Assembly (NCBI GenBank): GCA_011046055.1 | Contig: DSBN01000345.1 | Span: 1 to 8,000, forward strand | Source of the DNA: Sediminispirochaeta sp. | GTDB lineage: Bacteria; Spirochaetota; Spirochaetia; DSM-16054; Sediminispirochaetaceae | Length of the DNA: 8,000 nt | Reading direction: 5' to 3' | Shown: positions 1 through 6,646 of the stretch, in pieces | Position numbering within the stretch: the first letter of the stretch is position 1 | Layout: every line of letters begins with the position of its first letter | Notes under the pieces: model-generated | Told to the model about the DNA's origin: nothing | The model's input: the letters and a program-made list of their open reading frames with translations, nothing else | Database searches by the model: none | Translations under genes and position numbers: made by a program

Positions 1-952
1 GTTCTACCTGAAGACGGGTATTCACCTCCATGAAAAAGTACCGTTCGCTTTTTATATCGTAGAGGTATTCCACCGTACCCGCTCCGCTGTAGTCGGCGGC
101 CTTTATCAGCCGAGCAGCGGCGGCTTCCATATCCTTCATGAAGTCTTCGCTGAACCCCGGAGCGGGAGTCTCTTCGATGATTTTCTGGTTTTTCCGCTGT
201 ACCGAGCAGTCGCGTACGCCGAAGGTGTTCACGTTGCCGTGTTGATCGGCCAGGACCTGTACTTCCAAGTGCCGGCCCCGTTCGACCAGGTATTCGATGA
301 ATACCACGTCGTTGCCGGTGATCCTGATCGTCTCTTCCCGGGCGGATTTGAATTGGCTCTCCAACTCCTCAGGACGGCGGACGAAGCGGATACCTCGGCC
401 GCCTCCGGCGTTGGCCGCCTTGACAATGACCGGGTAGCCGATCTCCGCGGCGATCTTCCGTGCCTCATCGTAGCTTCGTACCGCTTTTTTGCTCCAAGGA
501 AGGATCGGGACATCGGATTTTTCGGCCAGATCCTTGGCGGCTATTTTGTCCCCCAGGAGGGCCATCGCCTCACTGGAGGGGCCGAGGAATACAAGACCGG
601 TCTCTTCGATCTTCTTGGTGAAGTCGGCGTCTTCCGAGACGAAGCCCCAACCTACCCAAACAGCGTCGCATCCGCTGTGGCGAAGGGCCTGCAGTAACAG
701 GTCGTGATTCATATAGGGGCTCTGCCCGGGCTTGTTCAGTTCAGGGAAGCTATGGAGAGAGAGCGCCTGGTCGGCCATTTTTACGAAGGGAGCGTACTCC
801 TCCTTCTCGGTATAGAAGGCAATCGATTTCAGCTGGCTTCCGTTCAGGTTGTTGTACTCCTTTACGGCGCGTACAAAGCGAAGAGCCGCCTCGCCACGGT
901 TGAGAATTCCGATTTTGGCGTCGGTTTTGAGGTGTTTCTGTTTTTCATTCAT
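1..952 (-). CDS. Biotin carboxylase (ATP-grasp) domain protein, N-terminal 317 residues; C-terminus off the window
   Basis: Reading leftward from ATG at 952, 317 codons are open to the window edge. The family carboxylates protein-linked biotin with ATP and bicarbonate, the first half-reaction of acyl-CoA or pyruvate carboxylases in the cytoplasm. Seen: the N-terminal fold motif GILNRGEAALRF (15-26), GWGFVSE (101-107), GDK (134-136), the glycine-rich ATP loop NAGGGRG (181-187), RHLEVQVLAD (227-236), RDCSVQ then K257, E295 in GTVEYL, and FMEVNTRLQVE (307-317). Start choice: GGAGG at 968-964 lies 11 bases before the ATG. The GWGFVSE and FGVRDCSVQ variants look more like large multidomain carboxylases than E. 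coli AccC, so BCCP and carboxyltransferase domains may follow off the window; that is inference. Odd point: Asn255 stands where E. coli AccC has the ATP-binding His236. Divergent from rnhA. Confidence 0.9.
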   Translation of the reverse strand, partial: MNEKQKHLKTDAKIGILNRGEAALRFVRAVKEYNNLNGSQLKSIAFYTEKEEYAPFVKMADQALSLHSFPELNKPGQSPYMNHDLLLQALRHSGCDAVWVGWGFVSEDADFTKKIEETGLVFLGPSSEAMALLGDKIAAKDLAEKSDVPILPWSKKAVRSYDEARKIAAEIGYPVIVKAANAGGGRGIRFVRRPEELESQFKSAREETIRITGNDVVFIEYLVERGRHLEVQVLADQHGNVNTFGVRDCSVQRKNQKIIEETPAPGFSEDFMKDMEAAAARLIKAADYSGAGTVEYLYDIKSERYFFMEVNTRLQVE

Positions 953-974
953 ATATAGAAGTTCCTCCAAGTCT

Positions 975-1004
975 ATTCGGTGTTATTTCGGTCGTAGACC
1001 GAAT
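975..1004. promoter_or_regulatory. Inverted-repeat operator candidate in the biotin carboxylase leader
   Basis: A perfect inverted repeat, TTCGGTC-GTA-GACCGAA, occupies 987-1003. A third copy of the half-site, ATTCGGT, lies at 975-981, so the core TTCGGT occurs twice in the same direction and once inverted. The repeat sits between the possible -10 (1005-1010) and the SD (964-968) of the leftward gene, where a bound repressor would block initiation or elongation. A dimeric regulator of carboxylase or lipid genes would fit, but I recognise no specific binding motif. The alternative is an RNA hairpin (7-bp stem, 3-base loop) in the leader. In the rightward direction it is followed by only TTTT, so it is a poor terminator. 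Confidence 0.45.
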
Positions 1005-1010
1005 TTTATA
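1005..1010 (-). promoter_or_regulatory. Possible -10 box for the biotin carboxylase gene
   Basis: The minus strand reads TATAAA at 1010-1005, 5 of 6 matches to TATAAT. It would place a transcription start near 998, about 45 bases before the ATG at 952. No good -35 hexamer is seen at 16-18 bases upstream (about 1028-1033 reads CATAGT), so the promoter would be weak or activator-dependent, or use another sigma factor. The call rests mainly on position. Confidence 0.35.
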
Positions 1011-1107
1011 AACGCAGTTTACACGATACTATGGGCTATGAGAAGAGTTATACCGCTTTTCACCGTGACTTGCACAAATCCGTCATCTATCTTAACCTAA
1101 ACTGGCG

Positions 1108-1113
1108 TATAAA
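1108..1113 (+). promoter_or_regulatory. Weak -10 candidate for rnhA
   Basis: rnhA is the first rightward gene after a divergent neighbour, so a promoter is expected between 953 and 1136. TATAAA at 1108-1113 is the best -10-like hexamer near the gene and would start the transcript near 1120, just before the SD at 1126-1131. No matching -35 is seen at 16-18 bases. A separate TTGCAC at 1070-1075 has only TAACCT (1093-1098) at the right distance. Apart from these and the inverted repeat, I see nothing in the intergenic region. Confidence 0.2.
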
Positions 1114-1136
1114 AAAAGGCGAAACAAGAGGTTCCG

Positions 1137-1583
1137 ATGGCGACGAAAACGATAGAGATATACACCGACGGCGGATGCAGTGGAAATCCCGGTCCCGGCG
1201 GTTGGGCCTTTGTGTTGCGGGATGGGGAAGAACATATAGAGCGTTCCGGAGGTGATGACTACACTACCAACAACAAAATGGAGCTCACCGCCGTTATTCA
1301 AGCACTCGCTTATGTGGGGCAGGAAAAACGCGGCATCGAGGTATATACCGACTCGCGGTATGTAAAAAACGGGATCAGCAGCTGGATCCACAAATGGGAA
1401 CGTAACGGCTGGATGACCAGCGCCAAGAAGCCGGTCAAGAACCGCGAACTGTGGCAGAAACTCAAGAGCCTGAGTGACGACCTACAGGTCCACTGGCACT
1501 GGGTGAAGGGGCACGCCGGAGACAGATGGAACGAACGCTGCGACCAACTGGTCCAAGAGGAAATGGCAAAGAGAAAAAAATGA
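1137..1583 (+). CDS. rnhA: Ribonuclease HI
   Basis: Cytoplasmic endonuclease that cuts the RNA strand of RNA-DNA hybrids, removing R-loops and primer remnants. The 148 residues are close to E. coli RNase HI (155) and cover one full domain. The catalytic set is intact: Asp11 in YTDGGCSGNPGPGG (9-22), Glu49 in NNKMELTA (45-52), Asp72 in YTDSRY (70-75), His126 in VKGHAG (123-128) and Asp136 in WNERCDQL (131-138). The basic handle region is present around KWERNGW (86-92) and KKPVKNRELW (97-106), as in type 1 bacterial enzymes. The start ATG at 1137 has AAGAGG at 1126-1131 and leads straight into the conserved first strand. It is divergent from the carboxylase gene, and comM follows in the same direction after 68 bases. 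Nothing is missing. Confidence 0.97.
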   Translation: MATKTIEIYTDGGCSGNPGPGGWAFVLRDGEEHIERSGGDDYTTNNKMELTAVIQALAYVGQEKRGIEVYTDSRYVKNGISSWIHKWERNGWMTSAKKPVKNRELWQKLKSLSDDLQVHWHWVKGHAGDRWNERCDQLVQEEMAKRKK

Positions 1584-1622
1584 TTTAAGCCCCTCCGGTA
1601 CGCAATCAGAACCGCGGTCAAA

Positions 1623-1646
1623 CCTCCTACCAATATATGAAGGAGG
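1623..1646 (+). promoter_or_regulatory. SD of comM with a facing anti-SD: possible masking hairpin
   Basis: AAGGAGG at 1640-1646 is a near-perfect ribosome binding site, 5 bases before ATG 1652, and it decides the comM start. CCTCCT at 1623-1628 is exactly complementary to AGGAGG at 1641-1646, giving a 6-bp GC-rich stem with a 12-base loop. A second C-rich copy, CCCCTCC, lies at 1590-1596. If the RNA folds this way, translation would be held down until something opens the stem. Pairing is read directly; regulation is inference. Confidence 0.4.
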
Positions 1647-1651
1647 ACATC

Positions 1652-3262
1652 ATGCAAGTTCTGAGTTATATGCGGGGCGGTTACGAGGGGAATATTGTCA
1701 ATGTCGAAGTCGATCTGCGTCGGGGGATCCCGGGGATCGACATAGTCGGCCTGCCGGACAACGCCGTACGCGAGGCCAAGCAGCGAGTCAGAGTGGCTCT
1801 GCGAAACTCCGGTTTCCAAGTCCCGAAGGAGCGGATTCTGATAAATCTAGCTCCCGGGGGGGTGAGAAAGGAGGGGCCCGCCTTCGATCTGCCCATTGCC
1901 GGGGCGTTGTTGAGCGCCGCCTCCCAGGTGAAGGCTGGAGACGGCTGGCGGGTCCTGTTCATTGGGGAGTTGGAGCTCTCCGGTGCGGTGCGCGGGGTCC
2001 CCGGGGTATTGGCCGCGGTCTCTAACGCCGTGGACTACGGAGCCGACTACTGTTTTGTGCCCCAGGAGAACGGCGCCGAGGCTCGCAGCGCCGGCGGAGA
2101 GAGAGTAGTCACCCTATCCCATTTGCGAGAACTGCCGGCTCTGTTTACCCTTCTGCTGCATAAGCGTGGACTGCCCCAAGAAAAAGTAAGCTTACTCGAA
2201 ACAAGGCAGAGTTCAATACGGGAATTCAAAAATGGGGAGGGCCTTTCGAAGCCGGACTTCGCCGATATGGTGGGACAGCGCAGATTAAAACGAGCCAGTA
2301 TGGTGGCCGCCGCGGGGTCGCACCACCTGCTTTTGTTCGGTCCTCCGGGGGTTGGAAAAACCATGACCGGCCTGCGAATCGCCGGGCTGCTGCCGGAACT
2401 CAGCCGACAGGCATCCTTGGAGCTGAGCAGAATCTACTCTTTGGCGGGCATCCTGCCCCGAGGTCTCGGACTGATTCGTCGACCTCCGCTGCGGGTGCCC
2501 CACCACGGCGCCTCCCGGGAGGGGATGATCGGCGGCGGCAGCTACGCCGAGCCGGGAGAGATCTCTTTAGCCCATCGAGGGGTACTTTTTCTGGACGAGC
2601 TCTCGTCATTTTCGGTAAATATCTTGCAGGCCCTGCGCGGACCATTGGAAAGCGGATCCGTGCAGATTGCCCGAAGAGCTTCTCACTACTGGTACCCCGC
2701 GTCTTTTCAATTGGTCGCGGCGATGAACCCCTGTCCCTGTGGGAAGATGGGGCTCGCTTCGGGAAGCTGCATGTGTTCCCCCATGGAGATTCACCAGTAC
2801 TGGAAAAAAATAGGCGGAGCCCTCATGGACAGGATAGAAATGCGCCTGCCCGTAGACCAGCAAGAGGCACCCCTTGCCCAATCGGGACTGCGGGATCGTG
2901 CTCGTCAGCAGAAGGAACAGGGGGAAAGACCCTTGGAGGGTACCAGGCAGATGGCCGAGAAGGTCAGCGCGGCGGTGGAGAGGCAGAAGCGCAGGTTTTA
3001 TCCGGAGGTGGAGAAGAGAAATCGAGATATGAATATAACCGAGCTTCATAAGTACTGTCACCTCGATGAGAAAGAGCGGGAACTGTATCATGAAAACATG
3101 AGGGCTCTGGGGCTCTCCAGTCGCGCGGGGAACTCGGTTTTGAAGATAGCCAGGACCATTGCCGACCTCGATGGTGAGAAGAGTATAGGGGAGCGGCATC
3201 TGGACGAGGCCTTTTTCTACAGACGCTACGGCGAACAGGATTACTACTGGAGGAGCGTCTAG
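1652..3262 (+). CDS. comM: YifB/ComM-family AAA+ ATPase (Mg-chelatase-like)
   Basis: 536 residues, close to the usual length of about 500-510. In naturally transformable bacteria ComM is a hexameric helicase that extends heteroduplex DNA by branch migration during recombination; homologues are also common in bacteria not known to take up DNA. Seen: an N-terminal ChlI/Lon-protease-like domain (about 15-135) with GIPGIDIVGLPD and INLAPGGVRKEGPAFDLPIA; an AAA+ Mg-chelatase domain with Walker A GPPGVGKT (230-237), VPHHGAS and GGGSYAEPGEISLAHRG, and Walker B VLFLDEL (311-317); a four-cysteine segment NPCPCG...CMC typical of many YifB proteins; the DRIE motif; and a C-terminal Mg-chelatase domain with LSSRAGNSVLKIARTIADL. 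An ATG at 1637 is in frame, but the AAGGAGG lies inside that extension, so ATG 1652 is preferred and matches the family N-terminus. No lesion seen. Confidence 0.95.
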   Translation: MQVLSYMRGGYEGNIVNVEVDLRRGIPGIDIVGLPDNAVREAKQRVRVALRNSGFQVPKERILINLAPGGVRKEGPAFDLPIAGALLSAASQVKAGDGWRVLFIGELELSGAVRGVPGVLAAVSNAVDYGADYCFVPQENGAEARSAGGERVVTLSHLRELPALFTLLLHKRGLPQEKVSLLETRQSSIREFKNGEGLSKPDFADMVGQRRLKRASMVAAAGSHHLLLFGPPGVGKTMTGLRIAGLLPELSRQASLELSRIYSLAGILPRGLGLIRRPPLRVPHHGASREGMIGGGSYAEPGEISLAHRGVLFLDELSSFSVNILQALRGPLESGSVQIARRASHYWYPASFQLVAAMNPCPCGKMGLASGSCMCSPMEIHQYWKKIGGALMDRIEMRLPVDQQEAPLAQSGLRDRARQQKEQGERPLEGTRQMAEKVSAAVERQKRRFYPEVEKRNRDMNITELHKYCHLDEKERELYHENMRALGLSSRAGNSVLKIARTIADLDGEKSIGERHLDEAFFYRRYGEQDYYWRSV

Positions 3263-3266
3263 GCTG

Positions 3267-3294
3267 TAGACAGCTTGGTCCATGTTTTTATAGT
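3267..3294 (+). promoter_or_regulatory. Sigma-70-like promoter for htrA-uvrB
   Basis: TAGACA at 3267-3272 (5 of 6 to TTGACA), a 16-base spacer and TATAGT at 3289-3294 (5 of 6 to TATAAT) form the best promoter match in the window. Initiation would fall near 3301, a short leader before the SD AAGGAGA (3307-3313) and the htrA ATG at 3318. The -35 lies only 4 bases past the comM stop. It suggests htrA and uvrB can be transcribed apart from rnhA-comM. Confidence 0.5.
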
Positions 3295-3317
3295 ATTGAG
3301 ACGAGGAAGGAGAGAGT

Positions 3318-4586
3318 ATGAAGCGATACAGTAGAGGCCAGATGCTGTTTTATGCCTCCAGCAGCGTGATAATCATCGTCCTGCTCTTGTTCGGCTTCGG
3401 TTTGTTGGATATTCCTGGGGTGACTGAAGAGACTCGGAAAACCCAAGAATCCTCCAGTTCGGAGTTTCCCCGGGAGTTCGATTTTCAAAATGAGGCTTAC
3501 GAGGAACGGATTCCTTCCAGTGGCGGCGAATTGACCATGGTCTCGGATAGCCGGGAGCTGGAGAGCGGGCTCACCGATTATGAACAAAGAAATATCGATG
3601 TGTATAGAAAAAAGAATACCGCCGTGGTCAATATCAACACCGAGACCCTGAGCTTGAACTGGTTTTTAGAGCCGGTGCCCCAGGATGGCGGTACCGGTTC
3701 GGGCTCGATAATCGATCAACGCGGTTATATCCTCACCAACTACCATGTGGTCAAAGACGCCTACAAAGTCCACGTGAGCCTCTACGACGGATCACGGTAC
3801 GAGGGACAGGTAGTGGGGAAAGACCCGGAGAGTGACCTGGCGGTTATCAAATTCGACCCCGGCGATACACGGCTGAATACAATTTCCTTTGGCAACTCCG
3901 ACCGTTTGAGGGTGGGGCAACTGGTCTTGGCCATCGGTAACCCCTTCGGCTACGATCGCACCCTAACCACCGGTATTGTGTCCGGTCTCGGACGTCCGGT
4001 GCGAACGTCTCGAAACCTGGTGATTCGCGATATGATCCAGACTGACGCTTCTATCAACCCCGGGAATTCCGGCGGCCCCCTGCTCAACACCCGGGGGGAG
4101 ATGATCGGGATCAACACCATGATCTACTCTCCCAGCGGGGGGAGCGTGGGGATCGGCTTCGCGGTACCGGTGAACACCGCCCGCCGGGTGGTTCCCGAGC
4201 TGATCGACCATGGGAGGGTTATTCGCGGCTGGATCGACATAGTACCGGTACAACTGGAACCGAGTATTGTTCGGTATGGCCAGTTGCCGGTGTCCAAAGG
4301 CATCATGGTCTCCAAAGTGACCAAAGGCGGGAATGCCGAGGAGGCCGGCATTCGCGGGGGCGATCGATCCAATCCGGTACGCTACGGCAGATCGGTGATC
4401 TACTTCGGCGGGGATATTATCGTTGAGATCGACGGAACAAAAGTCGCCTCCCTGGCCGATATGTTCAGCGCCTTGGAGGACAATCGTCCCGGGGAGGAGG
4501 TGAAGGTGGTCGTCCTGAGAGAGGGCCGTCGCCGCGAGATCTCGGTCACTCTGTCCCAGAGACCAGAAGAGATAGCGTGGGAGTAG
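3318..4586 (+). CDS. htrA: HtrA/Deg-family serine protease, membrane-anchored, one PDZ domain
   Basis: Quality-control protease of the cell envelope, family S1C, which degrades or senses misfolded exported proteins. 422 residues. Seen: a short basic N-terminus, then a hydrophobic segment (about 11-31) with no clear signal-peptidase site, so probably an N-terminal anchor with the rest outside the cytoplasm; a serine-rich acidic linker (about 40-90); a trypsin-like domain with the complete triad His143 (TNYHVV), Asp173 (SDLAVIKF) and Ser251 (NPGNSGGP), spaced as in Deg proteases; and one PDZ domain (about 310-415). That PDZ has an extra segment of about 15 residues (350-365) before DIIVEIDG, similar to the longer loop of plant Deg1-type PDZ domains. 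Anchor plus one PDZ resembles the DegS layout, but function as DegS or DegQ cannot be told from this. SD AAGGAGA lies 4 bases before the ATG. uvrB follows directly. Confidence 0.94.
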   Translation: MKRYSRGQMLFYASSSVIIIVLLLFGFGLLDIPGVTEETRKTQESSSSEFPREFDFQNEAYEERIPSSGGELTMVSDSRELESGLTDYEQRNIDVYRKKNTAVVNINTETLSLNWFLEPVPQDGGTGSGSIIDQRGYILTNYHVVKDAYKVHVSLYDGSRYEGQVVGKDPESDLAVIKFDPGDTRLNTISFGNSDRLRVGQLVLAIGNPFGYDRTLTTGIVSGLGRPVRTSRNLVIRDMIQTDASINPGNSGGPLLNTRGEMIGINTMIYSPSGGSVGIGFAVPVNTARRVVPELIDHGRVIRGWIDIVPVQLEPSIVRYGQLPVSKGIMVSKVTKGGNAEEAGIRGGDRSNPVRYGRSVIYFGGDIIVEIDGTKVASLADMFSALEDNRPGEEVKVVVLREGRRREISVTLSQRPEEIAWE

Positions 4587-4594
4587 AGTCTAGG

Positions 4595-6583
4595 ATGAAG
4601 CAATTTAAACTCGTTTCGGAATATTCACCGGCGGGGGACCAGGGGCAGGCAATAGATCTCTTGTACCGGGGAATGGCGGAAGGGAAGAGGCAGCAGACCC
4701 TCAAGGGGGTCACCGGCTCCGGGAAAACCTACACCATGGCCAAACTCATCGAAGCCAGCGGCTTGCCCACCCTGGTCATCAGCCACAACAAAACCCTCGC
4801 CGCGCAGCTGTATCGCGAGTTCAAAAGCTACTTTCCCGACAACGCGGTGGAGTACTTCGTCAGCTATTACGACTACTATCAACCCGAGGCCTACGTCCCC
4901 TCAAAGGACCTCTACATCGAAAAGGACTCCTCGATCAACGACGAGATCGACCGGCTTCGTCTCTCGGCAACCAGCGCGCTGATGGACCGGCGCGATGTGA
5001 TTGTAGTGGCCACCGTATCCTGTATTTACGGTCTGGGCAGTCCCAAGGCCTTCCAGGAGATGCGGGTCTACCTGGAGCTGGGGCAGGAGACCAGCGCCTC
5101 GAACATCGCCAGAGACCTGATCCGCATGCAGTACGAGAGAAACGACGCGGTTCTGCAACGGGGTTCTCTGCGTATTCGGGGTGACGTCTTGGAGATCTAT
5201 CCCGCCTACTTGCAGGAGGCTTATCGGGTGGAGTTTGATTGGGATGTGATCGAGAGAATTCGGCGTATTCATCCGATCACCGGTGAGACCCTGGAAGAGC
5301 TCAGCAGCCTCACCGTCTACCCGGCCAAACACTTCGTCCTCCCGGAGGAACAGGTACAACAGGCCCTGGAAAGTATCCGAGAAGAGCTACGGGAGAGGCA
5401 CCAGGAGCTGATGGCCAAGGGTAAGATCGTAGAGGCTCAAAGGCTGAAGACCCGGACCGAGTACGATTTGGAGATGATGGAGGAGATGGGCTACTGTTCG
5501 GGGATCGAAAACTATTCGGCCCCCCTTTCTGGTCGCCGGACTGGAGAACGACCGGCGGTGTTGCTGGATTATTTTCCTGAACATTTTCTGACCTTTATCG
5601 ACGAGTCTCACGTGACTCTGCCCCAAATCGGAGCGATGTACGAGGGGGACCGTTCCCGAAAGTTAAATTTGGTGGAACACGGGTTTCGCCTCCCTTCGGC
5701 CTTGGACAACCGGCCTCTGATTCTCGCGGAGTTCGAAGAGATGCTTGATCAGGTGATCTACGTCTCGGCTACTCCTGGGGACAAGGAGCTCGGTCGGAGC
5801 GCCCAGGTGGTCGAGCAGATTATTCGTCCCACCGGACTGCTCGATCCAGTAATCGATATCCGCCCCACCGAAGGACAGATCGAAGATCTGTATCACGAAA
5901 TACAGCTGAGGGTGCAGGCGAACGAACGCACCTTGGTGACTACTTTGACCAAAAAAATGGCCGAGGACTTGACGGACTACCTCTCCGGATTGGGTCTGCA
6001 GGTACGCTATCTGCACTCCGAGGTGGAGACCATCGAGAGAGTGGAGCTGCTGCGCGATCTGCGGTACGGCAAGTTCGACGTGCTGGTAGGTATCAACCTG
6101 TTGCGAGAGGGATTAGACCTGCCGGAGGTCTCCCTAATCGCGATTCTCGACGCTGACAAGATCGGGTTTTTGCGCTCCGCCACCAGCTTGATCCAAACCA
6201 TTGGCCGCGCCGCCCGTAACGAAAACGGCAAGGTTATTATGTACGCCGATCGAAGGTCCAAGGCAATGGAGGAGGCTATCGGCGAGACCGAGAGACGTCG
6301 AGCGATACAGATCGAATACAATCGACGCAACAACATCACCCCGAGGACGATCAAAAAGGCGGTACAGGACATACTCATCCGCAAAAAGGAGGAGGCCCGG
6401 CAGGAGGAGAGCCAGAACATAGAGGTAATCAAAAAGGGCTACAACATCGTCATCCCGGGGGAACGGAAAAAACTGATCAAACACCTGGAACGGGTGATGC
6501 TCGAATACGCAAAAAACCTTGAGTTCGAGCAGGCGGCTCTGGTGCGGGATGAGATAGAGGAGCTCAAGTCAACGACTGGCTGA
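4595..6583 (+). CDS. uvrB: Excinuclease ABC subunit B
   Basis: UvrB is the central damage-verifying helicase-like subunit of nucleotide excision repair. It is loaded by UvrA and recruits UvrC for incision. 662 residues against 673 in E. coli. Seen: Walker A GVTGSGKT (38-45); the beta-hairpin that inserts between DNA strands, starting [11 protein letters not shown] (90-100); motif II with Asp336-Glu337 in FIDESHV; the helicase C-terminal domain with [12 protein letters not shown] and QTIGRAARN (534-542, arginine fingers 538 and 541); and a C-terminal UVR domain ending [15 protein letters not shown], the UvrC/UvrA contact helix pair. An in-frame GTG at 4577 overlaps the htrA end, but [16 protein letters not shown] from ATG 4595 is the family N-terminus and GGGAG lies at 4579-4583. 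The ATG is 8 bases past the htrA stop, so the two are probably one transcript. No lesion seen. Confidence 0.98.
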   Translation: MKQFKLVSEYSPAGDQGQAIDLLYRGMAEGKRQQTLKGVTGSGKTYTMAKLIEASGLPTLVISHNKTLAAQLYREFKSYFPDNAVEYFVSYYDYYQPEAYVPSKDLYIEKDSSINDEIDRLRLSATSALMDRRDVIVVATVSCIYGLGSPKAFQEMRVYLELGQETSASNIARDLIRMQYERNDAVLQRGSLRIRGDVLEIYPAYLQEAYRVEFDWDVIERIRRIHPITGETLEELSSLTVYPAKHFVLPEEQVQQALESIREELRERHQELMAKGKIVEAQRLKTRTEYDLEMMEEMGYCSGIENYSAPLSGRRTGERPAVLLDYFPEHFLTFIDESHVTLPQIGAMYEGDRSRKLNLVEHGFRLPSALDNRPLILAEFEEMLDQVIYVSATPGDKELGRSAQVVEQIIRPTGLLDPVIDIRPTEGQIEDLYHEIQLRVQANERTLVTTLTKKMAEDLTDYLSGLGLQVRYLHSEVETIERVELLRDLRYGKFDVLVGINLLREGLDLPEVSLIAILDADKIGFLRSATSLIQTIGRAARNENGKVIMYADRRSKAMEEAIGETERRRAIQIEYNRRNNITPRTIKKAVQDILIRKKEEARQEESQNIEVIKKGYNIVIPGERKKLIKHLERVMLEYAKNLEFEQAALVRDEIEELKSTTG

Positions 6584-6625
6584 TTTCTTTTGTTGCCTTT
6601 TCAGTTGGCATCGTCGGCTCTTTTT
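6572..6625 (+). terminator. Weak intrinsic terminator candidate after uvrB
   Basis: CTGGCTGA (6576-6583, including the uvrB stop) can pair with TCAGTTGG (6601-6608), with three G-U pairs. After a 2-base bulge ACGA (6572-6575) pairs with TCGT (6611-6614). A run of five T follows at 6621-6625. The long loop, G-U pairs and 6-base gap before the T run make this weak. Position between two converging genes is its main support. The rest of the 63-base gap shows nothing else. Confidence 0.25.
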
Positions 6626-6646
6626 CGCTTGATCGCGGCGTACGTC

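Noticed and set aside
239..697. Rightward open frame of 152 codons in the left region
   Set aside because: It is antisense to the biotin carboxylase gene, whose minus-strand frame matches a known family over its whole length; the rightward text matches nothing.
953..1136. Small gene or RNA gene in the divergent intergenic region
   Set aside because: The frames here run into rnhA in the wrong phase and lack an SD. Apart from the palindrome, no tRNA-like or structured RNA pattern was seen.
1637..1651. Earlier ATG for comM (adds MKEDI)
   Set aside because: The AAGGAGG lies within these codons and would have no SD of its own; the family N-terminus fits ATG 1652.
2606..3283. Long leftward open frame (225 codons) opposite comM
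   Set aside because: It has no recognisable motif, and the forward frame is a complete YifB/ComM protein; a shadow of GC-rich coding sequence.
4577..4594. GTG start for uvrB overlapping htrA
   Set aside because: The added residues are not part of the conserved UvrB N-terminus, and ATG 4595 has an acceptable SD. It cannot be fully excluded.
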